Assembly: GCF_011764445.1 (NCBI RefSeq)
Contig: NZ_BLPG01000001.1
Location: 3,720,001-3,784,000 of the forward strand
DNA: 64,000 nt
Reading direction: 5' to 3'
Origin: Phytohabitans rumicis
GTDB taxonomy: Bacteria; Actinomycetota; Actinomycetes; Mycobacteriales; Micromonosporaceae
Below, piece after piece: positions 28,212-37,522 of the stretch; within the stretch, counting starts at the first letter, position 1, and each line of letters opens with the position of its first letter. The notes below the pieces were generated by a model. It worked only from the letters and a program-made list of their open reading frames with translations. It had not been told where the DNA came from and ran no database searches. A program made the position numbers and the translations under genes.

Positions 28212-28850
28212 ATGGCCGTAGGGTCGGGCAGCGCGCCGGCGACGGGGCGGCCCACGCGCCTACCCCGTTCCGCACGGCGCAAGCAGCTCCTCGAGGCGGC
28301 GCAGGAGGTGTTCGTCGCGCAGGGCTATCACGCCGCCGCGATGGACGACATCGCGGAGCGGGCGGGCGTGTCGAAGCCGGTCCTCTACCAGCACTTCCCC
28401 GGAAAGTTGGAGCTCTACCTGGCGCTGCTGGACACGCACTGCGACGCGATCGTGGCCAAGGTGCAGAGCGCGATGACCGCCACTAACGACAACAAGGACC
28501 GGGTACGCGGCGCGGTGCAGGCGTACTTCGACTTCGTCGACCACGAGAGCGAGGCGTTCCGGCTGGTCTTCGAGTCGGACCTGCGCAACGAGCCGGCCGT
28601 ACGCGAGCGGGTGGAGCGGGTCGAGAGCGGCTGCATCGCGGCCATCACCGACACGATCATCTCCGACACGGGCGTGAGCCGGGCCCGGGCCGAGCTGCTG
28701 GCCTCCGGGCTGGTGGGCGCGGCCGAGACGGCGGCGCAGTTCTGGCTGGCGGCCGGCCGGCAGGTGCCCAAGGCGGAGGCCGAGGCGCTGCTCGCGGCCC
28801 TGACCTGGCGCGGCATAGCGGGCTTCCCGTTGCAGGGCGAGCCAACCTGA
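28212..28850 (+). CDS. TetR family transcriptional regulator
   Basis: A 212-residue regulator with the helix-turn-helix RRKQLLEAAQEVFVAQGYHA ... ERAGVSKPVLYQHFPGKLEL and a C-terminal TetR_C domain (FVDHESEAFRLVFESDLRNE). The ATG at 28212 follows GAGGTGACGG. It is followed 66 bp later by a DUF3107 gene, a pairing I recall as conserved in many actinobacteria alongside the ferritin-like and DEAD-box genes found here. The ligand and regulon are unknown. Confidence 0.88.
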   Translation: MAVGSGSAPATGRPTRLPRSARRKQLLEAAQEVFVAQGYHAAAMDDIAERAGVSKPVLYQHFPGKLELYLALLDTHCDAIVAKVQSAMTATNDNKDRVRGAVQAYFDFVDHESEAFRLVFESDLRNEPAVRERVERVESGCIAAITDTIISDTGVSRARAELLASGLVGAAETAAQFWLAAGRQVPKAEAEALLAALTWRGIAGFPLQGEPT

Positions 28851-28916
28851 GGTCCAGGTCGCGCAGTCGGCTAACGTTGCACCGGCGGATTTTTCGCCGC
28901 GACTGAGGAGGGTCAC

Positions 28917-29141
28917 GTGGAGGTCAAGATCGGCGTGCAGTACGCAGCGCGCGAGCTCGTGATCGAGAGCGCGCAGACGCCGACCGAGGTGGAAAAGATC
29001 GTGACCGACGCGATCGAGACCGAAGGCGTCCTGTCGCTCACGGACGAGAAGGGCCGGCGGGTCATCGTGCCGGTCGGCAAGGTGGCATACGTGGAGATCG
29101 CCGAGGCGTCGCCGCGGGCCGTGGGCTTCACCGCGCGTTAG
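28917..29141 (+). CDS. DUF3107 family protein
   Basis: A 74-residue acidic protein, MEVKIGVQYAARELVIESAQ through EKIVTDAIETEGVLSLTDEK and VIVPVGKVAYVEIAEASPR, matching the small actinobacterial DUF3107 family. The GTG at 28917 follows GAGGAGGGTCAC. Its TAG stop (29139-29141) straddles the left end of a MITE-like element: TA belongs to the target site and G is the first base of the element. The protein may therefore differ at its extreme C-terminus from relatives that lack the insertion. Function unknown. Confidence 0.9.
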   Translation: MEVKIGVQYAARELVIESAQTPTEVEKIVTDAIETEGVLSLTDEKGRRVIVPVGKVAYVEIAEASPRAVGFTAR

Positions 29142-29303
29142 GGCGTGTCTGGTGGATCTTTGTGGGGCTGCGGCGGGCCCAGACGACGACCAGCGGCACC
29201 GGGCGGAAGGCCACATACAACACCGGTATGCGACCTTCCGCCCGGCACTACCGGACGCCGCCTGGACCTCGCCTCGCACCCACAAGATCCACCAGACACG
29301 CCC
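29141..29303. mobile_element. 163-bp MITE-like element with TA target duplication
   Basis: Terminal inverted repeats of 20 bp, GGGCGTGTCTGGTGGATCTT, match exactly and extend imperfectly to GTGGG. They are flanked on both sides by TA, as for IS630/Tc1- or IS5-like targets. A second nested inverted repeat, CGGGCGGAAGG (29200-29210) against 29234-29244, sits inside. There is no transposase gene, so it would be non-autonomous. It occupies exactly the gap between two convergent genes and completes the TAG stop of each. Confidence 0.75.
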
Positions 29304-29959
29304 TAATTGTTGAGGCCGACCGCGGCCATGCGTGCCGTGTGCGCCGCGGTCAGCCGCTTCAAAAGCGCCTGTACGCCCGCCTGGTCACCCGAGCCCTCGA
29401 CGATCAGGATGGTCAGCGCGATCCGCTCCCCAGCCATCCGCTGAGCCTGGGTGAGCCCCTCGCCGACGAGCCGGCGGGCCCACATCGACAGCCGGTTGGC
29501 GACCTTCGGGTCCGCGGCGATGGCGGCCCGGATCTCGGTGGCCGCGAAGTCCTCGTACTGCGAGTCGTGCAGCACCTCCAGCACCAGGTCACGGTCCACC
29601 TGGGCGAGGAACGTGGCCACCTCGCGGAAGAAGTCGTCGGCGATCCCGTCCCAGACGTACGCCTTCGTGAGCGCCTCCAGCCAGTCCTTCGGCTCGGTCA
29701 GCTCGTGGTACTCCTGCAGCGCCGCGACGTACGGCGTCATCGCCTCTTCCGGGTCCGCGCCCAACTCGCTGAGGCGCCCGACCAGCCGGCGGTAGTTGAT
29801 GATCTCGACCGCGGCCATCTCGCAGAGCACCGCACGGCGGCGCAGGTCCGGGGCGAGCCGCGCGTCGGCGGCCATCCGATCGAACGCGAGCAGTTCGGCG
29901 TACGCGATCATGCCGAGCAGTTCGACGACCGCGGGGCTCGGCTCTGAGACATCGGACAC
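29303..29959 (-). CDS. Ferritin-like fold protein (MiaE-like)
   Basis: About 218 residues, mostly helical, of the ferritin-like superfamily seen in actinobacteria next to DEAD-box helicases. LGMIAYAELLAFDRMAADAR, EMAAVEIINYRRLVGRLSEL, TKAYVWDGIADDFFREVATF and LVGEGLTQAQRMAGERIALT follow the usual order. Glutamates and histidines at helix positions suggest a di-iron site, though not all ligands are certain. The GTG at 29959 begins MSDVSEPSPAVVELLG. The TAG stop (29303-29305) uses the last base of the MITE-like element plus the TA target duplication. Converges on DUF3107 and diverges from the helicase. Confidence 0.83.
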   Translation of the reverse strand: MSDVSEPSPAVVELLGMIAYAELLAFDRMAADARLAPDLRRRAVLCEMAAVEIINYRRLVGRLSELGADPEEAMTPYVAALQEYHELTEPKDWLEALTKAYVWDGIADDFFREVATFLAQVDRDLVLEVLHDSQYEDFAATEIRAAIAADPKVANRLSMWARRLVGEGLTQAQRMAGERIALTILIVEGSGDQAGVQALLKRLTAAHTARMAAVGLNN

Positions 29960-30172
29960 GAGCGCACCGTACACAATCTGAGCACGCTTCGCCCATGTCA
30001 GGTAACATTGCGCCAGTCGCCGCTGACCAAAGATCAACACAACCCCAGCCAGCGGCACGCGTGCGGCCCGCGATCGCATCGACCACTGTTATCGCGTGTG
30101 GCCCGCGCCATACCGATTGAGCGCCCTTGGATGTGAATGGGGCGCACCACGAGAGGGCACCCCCAAAACTCC

Positions 30173-32050
<1,878 letters not shown>

Positions 32051-33202
32051 CCGACGGTGCTGATCAGCCGGGCGTTCGCCTCGGCGATCTGCGTGTCCAG
32101 CAGGGCCAGGTTGCGGTCCACCTCGGCCTGCGCACCCGCCGGCACGGCCGGGAGCTGGCTGCGCACGTCCGGGCAGCTGATCGTGCCGGGATCGGCCGCG
32201 GCCGGGTCCTCGGCAACCGGATCCTCGGCGGCGGGCTCCTCAGCGGCCGGGTCTTCGGCCGCCGGGTCCTGCGCCGCGTCACCGCCAGCGGCCTGCAGCG
32301 TGCACGGCGCCAGCGCGTCGAGCCCCTGCGGGCGGGCGTTGATCCGGCCGATCGCGGTGGCGATCCGGTTGATCGTGGCGATCCGCTTGTCCTCCAGCGG
32401 ACCGAGGATCGCGTTCTGCACGAAGTTCGGGCCACCCTGGCCGACGGTGTTGTCCAGCCGCGTGTTGGCCTCGGCGATCTGCGTGTCCAGCAGGGCCAGG
32501 TTGCGGTCCACCTCGGCCTGCGCACCCGCCGGCACGGCCGGGAGCTGGCTCTCGACGTCCGGACACACGATCGTGCCGCCGTCGGCCGCGGCACCGCCGT
32601 TGGCCCCGTCGGCAACCGCGACCTGGGTCGACTCGGGCGCGCTGCCGCCGCCGGCGGTCGCCAGCGAGCAGGTCGCCAGCCCACCGAGGTTGGTCGGCCT
32701 GGTGCCCTGGCGGCCGATGGAGATCGCGATCCGGTCGATCGTCGCCGTGCGCTTGTCCGCCAGCGGGCCGAGGATCGCGTTCTGCACGAAGTTCGCGCCG
32801 CCCTGGCCCGCGCTGGTCGCCAGCCTGTTGTTGGCCTCGGCGATCTGCGTGTTCAGCAGGGCCAGGTTCCGCGACACCTCCGCCTGCGCGGATGCCGGCA
32901 CGGCCGGTAGCTTGTCCGCCACGCTCGGGCAGCTGATGGTCGACGCCGAGGCGCTGCCGCCCGCCGCCGCCACCCCGATGCCGACACCGGCAAAGACGAC
33001 CGCCGCGCCGGCAGTGGCGATTACTTTCCAGCGGCGGCCCATCGGCAGCCGTCCATTGTGTTGCCTGTTCGTGCTCGTGGACATGCGCTTACAACCCAAC
33101 CCTTCGGGCCTGCTGTGGAGGTGAAGCGCCGTCCGACGGCTGGTGCCGTCCGCCTCGCATTTGAGTACGGTGGGAGTGCTCCCACGGTTCAAAGGATTTT
33201 TC

Positions 33203-33586
33203 TCAGCGCGCGTCCGGGCGGGGAGTGATGCCCAGCACAGCGCATGCCTCGCGGTACATGCGGGCGGCCTCGGCGCGTACCTGCCGGCGCTCGGTCAGCC
33301 GCTCGGTGAACGGGATCCGCACCGGCACCGGAGCACCGTCCACAGTGGCGAGAAAGTCCATCCCGTCCGCGTCCATTCCGGACATCGCGGCGTCGGTCGC
33401 CCGCGGCTGGTTGCCCAACCCTTGGCAGATCACGCGGCAGTCGTCCGCGTGGTCGCCGTTCATGTGCCGCATGATCGCCGCGATCACGTCGGCCGTAAAC
33501 GGACCTTTTTCAACCTGGACCGCACGGTCCGTGTCGCCATGACGGGCCGCAAGTGGAGGTTGAAAAAGGTCCGCTGGGTCCGTCAT
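33203..33586 (-). CDS. DUF2470 protein with an in-frame palindromic insertion
   Basis: 127 residues. The DUF2470 domain is seen as FTADVIAAIMRHMNGDHADD with RLTERRQVRAEAARMYREAC; such domains occur in haem-utilisation proteins and PNPOx-like enzymes. Its ATG at 33586 overlaps the heme oxygenase stop (ATGA), so the two are co-translated. Relatives usually pass from MTxP directly to FTADV. Here about 25 residues (ADLFQPPL...QVEKGP), encoded by a 17-bp-armed palindrome, are inserted in frame after residue 4. Probable role in haem handling with the upstream enzyme. Confidence 0.83.
   Translation of the reverse strand: MTDPADLFQPPLAARHGDTDRAVQVEKGPFTADVIAAIMRHMNGDHADDCRVICQGLGNQPRATDAAMSGMDADGMDFLATVDGAPVPVRIPFTERLTERRQVRAEAARMYREACAVLGITPRPDAR
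33500..33573. repeat. Palindromic element inserted inside the DUF2470 gene
   Basis: CGGACCTTTTTCAACCT (33500-33516) and its exact complement AGGTTGAAAAAGGTCCG (33557-33573) flank a 40-nt loop, which itself holds a short GGACC/GGTCC hairpin. It lies wholly in coding sequence and keeps the reading frame open on the minus strand. Confidence 0.75.
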
Positions 33587-34209
33587 GCCACCACCTTGCC
33601 AAGGTCGTCGAGCATCGCGGTGTTCAACCGGTACGCCAGCGAGACCTCGTCGAGAAACCGCTCCTGCTCCACGGCGTCCCACGGCACCGTGTCGAGCAGT
33701 TGCCGGTACCGCTGCTTGACCGCCCGCGGCTCCACCCCGGGAAACTCGAAGAAGTTGGTGCCCGCCCCGGCCAGGCCGTACGCCTGGTCCAGCGCCCGCC
33801 GGATGACCTGCCCGCCGGACAGGTCGCCGAGGTAGCGCGTGTAGTGGTGCGCCACGAACCCGGCCGGCCAGGTGAACGCGACCTCCCGCAGCCGGGCCCG
33901 GTACTCCGAGGTGGCCGCGCTCGCCGCGACCCGCGCCGGCCAGTCCGCGCCGATCAGGTGCTCGAGGTCGGCGACGAGGGCGGGCAGCCGGGTCAGCTCG
34001 TCGAAGACGAACGCGCCGGCGACCGGGTCGGCGCGCATCTCGGCGGCGGCGTCCTCCAGCGTCTCGTACACGAAGAAGAGCTGGGCGGTGAGCGCCGCGT
34101 AGCCGTACCGGTCGAGGCGGCCGCCCAGCAGCGCGTCGAAGTACGCCATCGACTGCGCGGCGGCGTGATCGGACCGCGTCGCCTCCCGTACCCGCCCCGC
34201 GAAGCCCAT
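33583..34209 (-). CDS. Biliverdin-producing heme oxygenase
   Basis: 208 residues; opens haem to biliverdin, carbon monoxide and free iron. The proximal histidine is H15 in TRSDHAAAQS. The distal helix is HHYTRYLGDLSGGQVIRRAL with the GDLSGG signature, and NFFEFPGVEPRAVKQRYRQL follows. Length fits the bacterial HmuO type. The ATG at 34209 follows GGGAAGGGG. An iron-box-like palindrome lies 22 bp upstream (34231-34249), so IdeR/DtxR repression in iron-replete cells is likely, as for corynebacterial hmuO. It is followed by the DUF2470 gene in an ATGA overlap. Confidence 0.93.
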   Translation of the reverse strand: MGFAGRVREATRSDHAAAQSMAYFDALLGGRLDRYGYAALTAQLFFVYETLEDAAAEMRADPVAGAFVFDELTRLPALVADLEHLIGADWPARVAASAATSEYRARLREVAFTWPAGFVAHHYTRYLGDLSGGQVIRRALDQAYGLAGAGTNFFEFPGVEPRAVKQRYRQLLDTVPWDAVEQERFLDEVSLAYRLNTAMLDDLGKVVA

Positions 34210-34230
34210 GCCCGCCCCTTCCCGCAAAAG

Positions 34231-34249
34231 TTAGGTAAGCCTAAGCTAG
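34231..34249 (-). promoter_or_regulatory. IdeR/DtxR-type iron box
   Basis: TTAGGTAAGCCTAAGCTAG matches the 19-bp iron-box consensus TTAGGTTAGGCTAACCTAA at about 15 positions, including both TTAGG and CTAA cores. It sits just upstream of the heme oxygenase start, where repressor binding would block the promoter. It also lies 49 bp upstream of the divergent methyltransferase gene. Confidence 0.65.
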
Positions 34250-34297
34250 GGACCACGCGTGATCAAGATGGGCCGAACGGCGGATACGCTGGCAGGC

Positions 34298-35434
34298 ATG
34301 GCGCGCCCGCTCGACGACGCGCTCGCCGAGGTGCGGGCGCTGCTGTTGGACCCGAGCCTGACCCGCGCGGTCGCCGCCGGCCGCCGCCGAGGTCAGGCTC
34401 CTTCCGTGGTACGCGCCGAGCTGCGCCCGGTCACCCTCAAGGGCGGCTCGCGGCTGCAGATCGTGACCAACGACGGGGCCCGGCCGTACACCCGGAACGT
34501 GGCGCCCGGTCCGGAAGCCGGGGCGGCGGTGGACGCCCTGCTGGCCGAGCCGTTCGGCAACTGGCACGTGGAGACCACCGCCGCCACCGTGCAGGTACGG
34601 GTGACCAAGAAGGGCGAGGCCCTGGTGCACCGCGCGGCGGCCGCCCGTACGACCGCACCGGCGGCGCACGACCGGGAGAAGGAGTACCTGCTCGACCCCG
34701 GTGACCCGCTCTTCGACGAGATCGGCGGCAACGCGGCCAAACGCCGGCAGGTCGACGCGTTCCTGCGCGCGCTGGCCGCCTCCGTCACCCCGCTGCCACC
34801 GAAGCTGCGCGTGGTCGACCTGGGCTGCGGCAACGCGTACCTCACCTTCGCTGCCTACCGGTACCTGGCCGGGCAGGGCGTCGACGTGGAGGTGGTGGGC
34901 GTCGACGTACGCGAGGACCAGCGCCGCCGCAACACCGAGCTGGCCGAGCGGCTCGGCTGCGCCGACCGGGTCCGCTTCGTCGCCGGCACGATCGCCGAAG
35001 CGCCGGTCGACCCGCCGCCCGACCTGGTGCTGGCCCTGCACGCCTGCGACACCGCCACCGACGAGGCGCTCGCCCGGGCCGTGCGCTGGGGCGCGCAGTG
35101 GGTGCTGGCCGCGCCGTGCTGCCACCACGACATCGCCGCGCAGTTGCGCGGGCGGCCGGCTCCCGACCCGTACCCCCTGCTTGTCCGGCAGGGAATCCTG
35201 CGCGAGCGCTTCGCGGACGTCCTCACCGACGCGCTGCGTGCGGCGCTCCTGCGCCTGCACGGCTACCGGGTCGAGGTGGTCGAGTTCATCGACTCCCGGC
35301 ACACGCCGCGCAACCTGCTGCTGCGCGCCCGGCGCACCGACTCGCCGCCGCCCTCCCCCGCCGAGTACGACCAACTCGTGGACCAGTGGGGCGTGACGCC
35401 GGCCCTGGCGAAACTCCTTACACCGTCAGCGTGA
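34298..35434 (+). CDS. SAM-dependent methyltransferase (Methyltransf_32-like)
   Basis: 378 residues. The N-terminal part (LRPVTLKGGSRLQIVTNDGA, KEYLLDPGDPLFDEIGGNAA) precedes a class I methyltransferase core: LRVVDLGCGNAYLTFAAYRY is motif I, VVGVDVREDQRRRNTELAER motif II, and VLALHACDTATDEALARAV with VLAAPCCHHDIAAQL the later motifs. The HACD and APCCHH pattern is typical of the GSTCD/Methyltransf_32 type, for which RNA substrates have been proposed. The ATG at 34298 was chosen; 34268 is also in frame. Its 3' end overlaps the convergent gene by 17 bp. Confidence 0.83.
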   Translation: MARPLDDALAEVRALLLDPSLTRAVAAGRRRGQAPSVVRAELRPVTLKGGSRLQIVTNDGARPYTRNVAPGPEAGAAVDALLAEPFGNWHVETTAATVQVRVTKKGEALVHRAAAARTTAPAAHDREKEYLLDPGDPLFDEIGGNAAKRRQVDAFLRALAASVTPLPPKLRVVDLGCGNAYLTFAAYRYLAGQGVDVEVVGVDVREDQRRRNTELAERLGCADRVRFVAGTIAEAPVDPPPDLVLALHACDTATDEALARAVRWGAQWVLAAPCCHHDIAAQLRGRPAPDPYPLLVRQGILRERFADVLTDALRAALLRLHGYRVEVVEFIDSRHTPRNLLLRARRTDSPPPSPAEYDQLVDQWGVTPALAKLLTPSA

Positions 35435-36311
35435 ACTCGGCCGTGTGCACCTTGCCGGCGACCTGGAAGTCGAAGAACATCCGGTAGCGGCCGGCGCTCG
35501 GGGCGGTCAGCCAGAACTTCACCGCGCCGTCCACCAACTCGGGCTCGGGGTGCACGTGGACGTACCCGAGGTCGCCCTCGCGCAGCACCACCAGGTGCCC
35601 GTACGCCCCGAGGTAGCGCTCCAGGCTGCCGTTCACCCGAAAGAGCAACGGCTGGACCGCACCGGACGTGGGGGTGCCCTCGTAGCCGACGCTGAACCCG
35701 GCGACGGTGGCCTGCTTGGCCTGGGCCGGCAGCGGGCGCGCGGCATAGCTGCCGCTCACGGTCAGGTCGACGCCGAGGGTCACGGCCGTCCGGCCGGCGG
35801 CTCCGGTGGCGGTGAAGTCCGCGTACGCCCGCCAGGCACCGGCGGCGGGCAGCGTGAGCGGCACGGTCCAGCGGCCGTCCGGGGCCATGGTCGGATGCAG
35901 GTGCTGGTAGCCGGACAGGTCGCGGCGTACGACGATCATGTGTAGCGGCTTGTCGTGCACGACCTCGAACGCGGTGACCGGCCGCTGCTGCGCGTCCACG
36001 ACGTGGAAGGTGAAGTCGTTCCGCTGGTTCTGGGCGAGTGTGGTGGCCCCCGGGACCAGCGTGTACCCGCTCGCGCTGACCGCCAGCCCACCCGCCTCGG
36101 CGCCGGGTCGGGCGGTGGTCGTACCCGGACCGCCGTGCTCGTGCGGGCCGGTGCCCGGGGCGTGGGTGTGGCCGCCGCCGGGGTCGCTGGGCGGCGCGGC
36201 GGCCGGGATGGGGGTGGGGTCGCCGCCACCCGTCAGGCGGCCCAACCCGAACCCGCCCATCACCGCGATGACCAGACCCGCGACGAAGAAGGCGATGCGG
36301 CTGTTCGTCAC
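35418..36311 (-). CDS. Membrane-anchored or secreted His-rich protein
   Basis: 297 residues. One N-terminal helix (IAFFVAGLVIAVMGGFGLGR) is followed by a His/Gly/Pro linker (GGGHTHAPGTGPHEHGGPG) and two beta-rich domains. The domains carry paired metal-like motifs: KPLHMIVVRRDLSGYQHLHP in the first and YGHLVVLREGDLGYVHVHPE in the second. The repeated HLHP/HVHP segments and His-rich linker suggest copper or other metal binding outside the membrane, but no characterised family was identified. The start at 36311 is 28 bp from the divergent NlpC/P60 gene. Confidence 0.7.
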   Translation of the reverse strand: MTNSRIAFFVAGLVIAVMGGFGLGRLTGGGDPTPIPAAAPPSDPGGGHTHAPGTGPHEHGGPGTTTARPGAEAGGLAVSASGYTLVPGATTLAQNQRNDFTFHVVDAQQRPVTAFEVVHDKPLHMIVVRRDLSGYQHLHPTMAPDGRWTVPLTLPAAGAWRAYADFTATGAAGRTAVTLGVDLTVSGSYAARPLPAQAKQATVAGFSVGYEGTPTSGAVQPLLFRVNGSLERYLGAYGHLVVLREGDLGYVHVHPEPELVDGAVKFWLTAPSAGRYRMFFDFQVAGKVHTAEFTLTV

Positions 36312-36339
36312 GGCACCCAGTATGCGTCGTTAGTCCCTC

Positions 36340-37266
36340 GTGCTTTCCTTCGTGTCGGTGGTGACCGCTTTGGCGCTGGTCCCGATGGTCCCCGGCCCTC
36401 CTGGTGATCAACTTGACGGGAAGCTCTACGCCGCCGCCGAGCGCCTGGAGCGGGTGATCGAGGACTACAACGAGGTCCGCGACGACCTGCGCGCCACCCG
36501 CCGCGAGCAGGCCGACCTGGCGGTCCGCATGCGGCCGCTTGAGCAGGCGCTCGCCGCCCGGCAGGCACGGATCGGCATGATGGCCGCGACCGAGTACCGC
36601 AACAGCGGCGCCGGCCCCGTCCTCGCCGTGATCACCGCCGAGTCCGCCTCCGCCCTGGCCGACCGCCTCCTCATCCTCGACCTCCTGGCCGCCCAGCAGC
36701 GCGAGGCGATCACGGCCCTGACCGCGGCCCGTGCCCGCTTCGACGCCACCCGCCGTACGCTCGACGCCCTCGCCGCCCAGCAGACGGCCCAGGAGCAGCA
36801 CCTCACCGGCCAGCGCCGGCAGATCGAGAAGGACATCTCCGACCTCGAACGCCTGCGCGAGCAGACCGGATACCGTCCAGCCCGGGGCGTGCGGGGCTTC
36901 GTGCCGTCGTTCTCGGCGGGGCGGGCGGGCGCGGCGGTACGGTTCGCGTACGCCCAACTCGGCAAGCGGTACCGCTTCGGCGCCGAGGGGCCCGACGCGT
37001 ACGACTGCTCCGGCCTGACGTCAGCGGCGTGGGGGCGCGCGGGGGTCGCACTGCCGCACAACGCCCGCCGGCAGTGGCACTCCGTGACCCGGGTAAGCCG
37101 GTCGGAGCTACGCCCCGGCGACCTGATCTTCTACTACTCGAGCATCCACCACGTGGCCATGTACGTCGGCGGCGGCAAAATGATCCACGCCCCCCAACAC
37201 GGCGAACCCGTCCGCATCGACAACGTCAACTACCAACCCGTACACGGCTACGGCCGCCCCTCCTAG
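36340..37266 (+). CDS. NlpC/P60 cell-wall hydrolase with coiled-coil N-terminus
   Basis: 308 residues. A signal-like start (MLSFVSVVTALALVPMVPG) precedes a long coiled coil (residues 25-175, RipA/CwlO-like) and a C-terminal NlpC/P60 endopeptidase domain. Catalytic residues are C223 in YDCSGLTSAAWG, H271 in SSIHHVAMYVGGG and H283 in MIHAPQHGEPV. Such enzymes cut D-Glu-mDAP bonds in peptidoglycan stems, with the coiled coil acting as a regulatory or targeting arm. GTG start, 28 bp from the divergent gene. A GATCAAGG palindrome follows 35 bp after its stop. Confidence 0.9.
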   Translation: MLSFVSVVTALALVPMVPGPPGDQLDGKLYAAAERLERVIEDYNEVRDDLRATRREQADLAVRMRPLEQALAARQARIGMMAATEYRNSGAGPVLAVITAESASALADRLLILDLLAAQQREAITALTAARARFDATRRTLDALAAQQTAQEQHLTGQRRQIEKDISDLERLREQTGYRPARGVRGFVPSFSAGRAGAAVRFAYAQLGKRYRFGAEGPDAYDCSGLTSAAWGRAGVALPHNARRQWHSVTRVSRSELRPGDLIFYYSSIHHVAMYVGGGKMIHAPQHGEPVRIDNVNYQPVHGYGRPS

Positions 37267-37301
37267 GGGCTCTTGCCGCGCCGCAAGGGCTTTCTGCAGT
37301 C

Positions 37302-37396
37302 GATCAAGGGCTTTGCCGTCGATCAAGGGCAAACGGTCGTGCTTTGATCTCCAATCCACGGCCTTTTGCCCTTGATCGACGCGAAAGTCCTTGATC
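37302..37396 (+). repeat. GATCAAGG-family palindrome, copy A4 (full length)
   Basis: Both outer arms (GATCAAGGGCTTTGCCGTCG onward and GACGCGAAAGTCCTTGATC) and the core with TTTGATCTCCAATCC are present. It lies between two convergent genes together with an unrelated hairpin at 37452-37501; no gene is seen in 37267-37522. Confidence 0.85.
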
Positions 37397-37451
37397 GACG
37401 AGACGGCCGGGCCCGCGGGCGGCCACCACTCGCCCGCTCGTGATGCCCGCA

Positions 37452-37501
37452 TCAACGTGAAGGATTTGGGTCGCTGGGACGACTCGGATCCTTCACGTTG
37501 A
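37452..37501. terminator. 14-bp hairpin after the RecQ-like gene
   Basis: TCAACGTGAAGGAT and its exact complement surround a 22-nt loop, 22 bp downstream of the minus-strand helicase stop. A plausible terminator; no U-tract. Confidence 0.6.
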
Positions 37502-37522
37502 GTTACGCGGCTACAGCTAGGG

